This document shows, in pieces, positions 4,995 through 5,588 of a DNA stretch of 5,588 nucleotides. Position 1 is the stretch's first letter; the number at the start of each line of letters is the position of its first letter. This DNA is from Spirochaeta sp. (lineage in GTDB: Bacteria > Spirochaetota > Spirochaetia > DSM-27196 > SLAA01), in NCBI GenBank assembly GCA_020201015.1, contig JAIVHN010000067.1:1-5588 (forward strand), in the 5' to 3' direction. Both the position numbers and the translations under genes were made by a program. Below the pieces are notes generated by a model that did no database searches, was not told where the DNA came from, and was given only the letters and a program-made list of their open reading frames with translations.

Positions 4995-5588
4995 CACAGA
5001 TTAGATCAATACGCAGGCTCCTGCGCCGCAAGACGCATTTTGTCAGCGATATGTATGCGCGCGACATGCTGTACGGCCTGACCGTCCGCTCGGATCGCGC
5101 CCGCGGCAGACTGCTGTCCATTGAGCTTCCGGAACGGCACTCGCATCTGCGTCTTATCACCGCCGCCGACATACCGGGAAGCAACTCACTGGAGGTCTAC
5201 GGAGATGCGATGCCGATCCTGGCGTTTGAGGATGTCCGCTACATTGGCGAGCCAATTGCAATTCTTGTTGGCCCCGATTTCTCAGAACTGAACAGTGCAG
5301 TTGATCACGTTATCTGTACCTGGGATGAAAGCTTTGTGGAGCAGCCGCGCTTTGGCTTCCGCCGCCCGGAACCCGAGCAGATCGCGCTTGAGCTAACGCA
5401 TTCATATGGGAACCCTCCCAAGGAACTGAACTCGGCAGCTCCAAAACGCACCAAGCCGTCGACACAGCCAGCCAACGAAGGGGCAACTTTGGCGGCTACC
5501 GGAGACGAAACAGCTACCGGAGACGAAACAGCGGTCAAGACGAGCATAGCTGGCAATGCGCAGCCTGACAGTTCGGGCACACCCGGGG
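4991..5588 (+). CDS. Molybdenum hydroxylase large subunit (xanthine dehydrogenase/aldehyde oxidase family), N-terminal part
   Basis: ATG at 4991 overlaps the aminotransferase stop (ATGA); AAGGA at 4978-4982 is a fitting ribosome binding site. The frame stays open for 199 codons to the right edge. Residues about 15-113 match the a/b hammerhead domain that begins these subunits: HFVSDMYARDMLYGLTVRSDRARGRLL, then LRLITAADIPGSN (53-65), PILAFEDVRYIGEPIAILVG (75-94) and VICTWDE (107-113). Family members oxidise purines, aldehydes or other heterocycles at a molybdopterin centre, which would be encoded beyond this window. Beyond residue ~140 (after ELTHSYGNPP), where the first molybdopterin-binding domain should continue, the protein instead becomes low-complexity and rich in Thr, Ala, Ser, Pro and Gly, including two ATGDET copies. 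This is either an unusual inserted linker or a protein that diverges from the family. Codon use looks like that of its neighbours. FAD and iron-sulfur partner subunits are not visible. The assignment rests on the hammerhead domain alone. Confidence 0.8.
   Translation, partial: MTQIRSIRRLLRRKTHFVSDMYARDMLYGLTVRSDRARGRLLSIELPERHSHLRLITAADIPGSNSLEVYGDAMPILAFEDVRYIGEPIAILVGPDFSELNSAVDHVICTWDESFVEQPRFGFRRPEPEQIALELTHSYGNPPKELNSAAPKRTKPSTQPANEGATLAATGDETATGDETAVKTSIAGNAQPDSSGTPG
5495..5530 (+). repeat. Perfect 18-bp tandem repeat in the molybdenum hydroxylase gene
   Basis: GCTACCGGAGACGAAACA is present twice back to back (5495-5512 and 5513-5530). Each unit is exactly six codons, Ala-Thr-Gly-Asp-Glu-Thr (residues 169-174 and 175-180), so gain or loss of a unit keeps the frame. 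It lies within the low-complexity segment after the hammerhead domain. Identity is 100% at the nucleotide level, including third positions, which points to recent duplication. Confidence 0.93.

Noticed and set aside
1749..5588. A CRISPR, defence or mobile-element system
   Set aside because: No spaced repeat array, transposase, integrase, nuclease or toxin-antitoxin signature is visible. The short repeats are two-copy and lie inside coding sequence.

Overview
The window is a 5.6 kb chromosomal segment of mid-range GC (mid-50s % by eye) with two divergent transcription units around a short intergenic region at about 1602-1748. Every gene is bacterial in type: Shine-Dalgarno sites, ATGA stop/start overlaps and compact spacing. 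The NusG-like protein, the short exported protein and the general style make me lean towards a free-living spirochaete. That is an inference from family resemblance, and no phylogenetic marker is present.

Left, minus strand (1-1589). Reading leftwards, a small secreted protein of unknown function (173 aa, clear signal peptide) comes first. After a 105-bp gap with a good extended -10 promoter comes a PchR-like AraC-family regulator, whose last residues lie beyond the left edge. The end of the small-protein gene and the following spacer carry an imperfect 16-bp tandem duplication and a separate inverted repeat.

Right, plus strand (1749-5588, open at the right edge). Four tightly coupled genes form an apparent operon: (1) a NusG-family paralogue of the LoaP/UpxY/RfaH kind, likely a dedicated processive antiterminator; (2) a FlaA1/WbpM/PglF-type UDP-HexNAc 4,6-dehydratase that keeps both Rossmann domains but has no transmembrane segments; (3) a DegT/DnrJ/EryC1/StrS PLP aminotransferase; (4) the 5' part of a molybdenum hydroxylase large subunit (xanthine dehydrogenase/aldehyde oxidase family). 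Genes 1/2 and 3/4 overlap by 4 nt (ATGA) and genes 2/3 by 17 nt.

Functional reading: genes 2 and 3 make a coherent pair. A UDP-N-acetylhexosamine is dehydrated to a 4-keto-6-deoxy sugar and then aminated, giving a UDP-amino-dideoxy sugar for a surface polysaccharide or protein glycan. Gene 1 would let polymerase read through a long polysaccharide operon. The odd member is gene 4, an enzyme family of purine or aldehyde oxidation joined to the sugar genes by a 4-nt overlap. Its protein runs from a recognisable a/b hammerhead domain into a long low-complexity segment containing a perfect 18-bp tandem repeat. The aminotransferase also carries a lineage-type insertion with an in-frame repeat, and the dehydratase has a Tyr where large WbpM-type enzymes usually have Met. 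I do not see a complete new system in this window. The most worthwhile leads are the operon composition and these three protein oddities.
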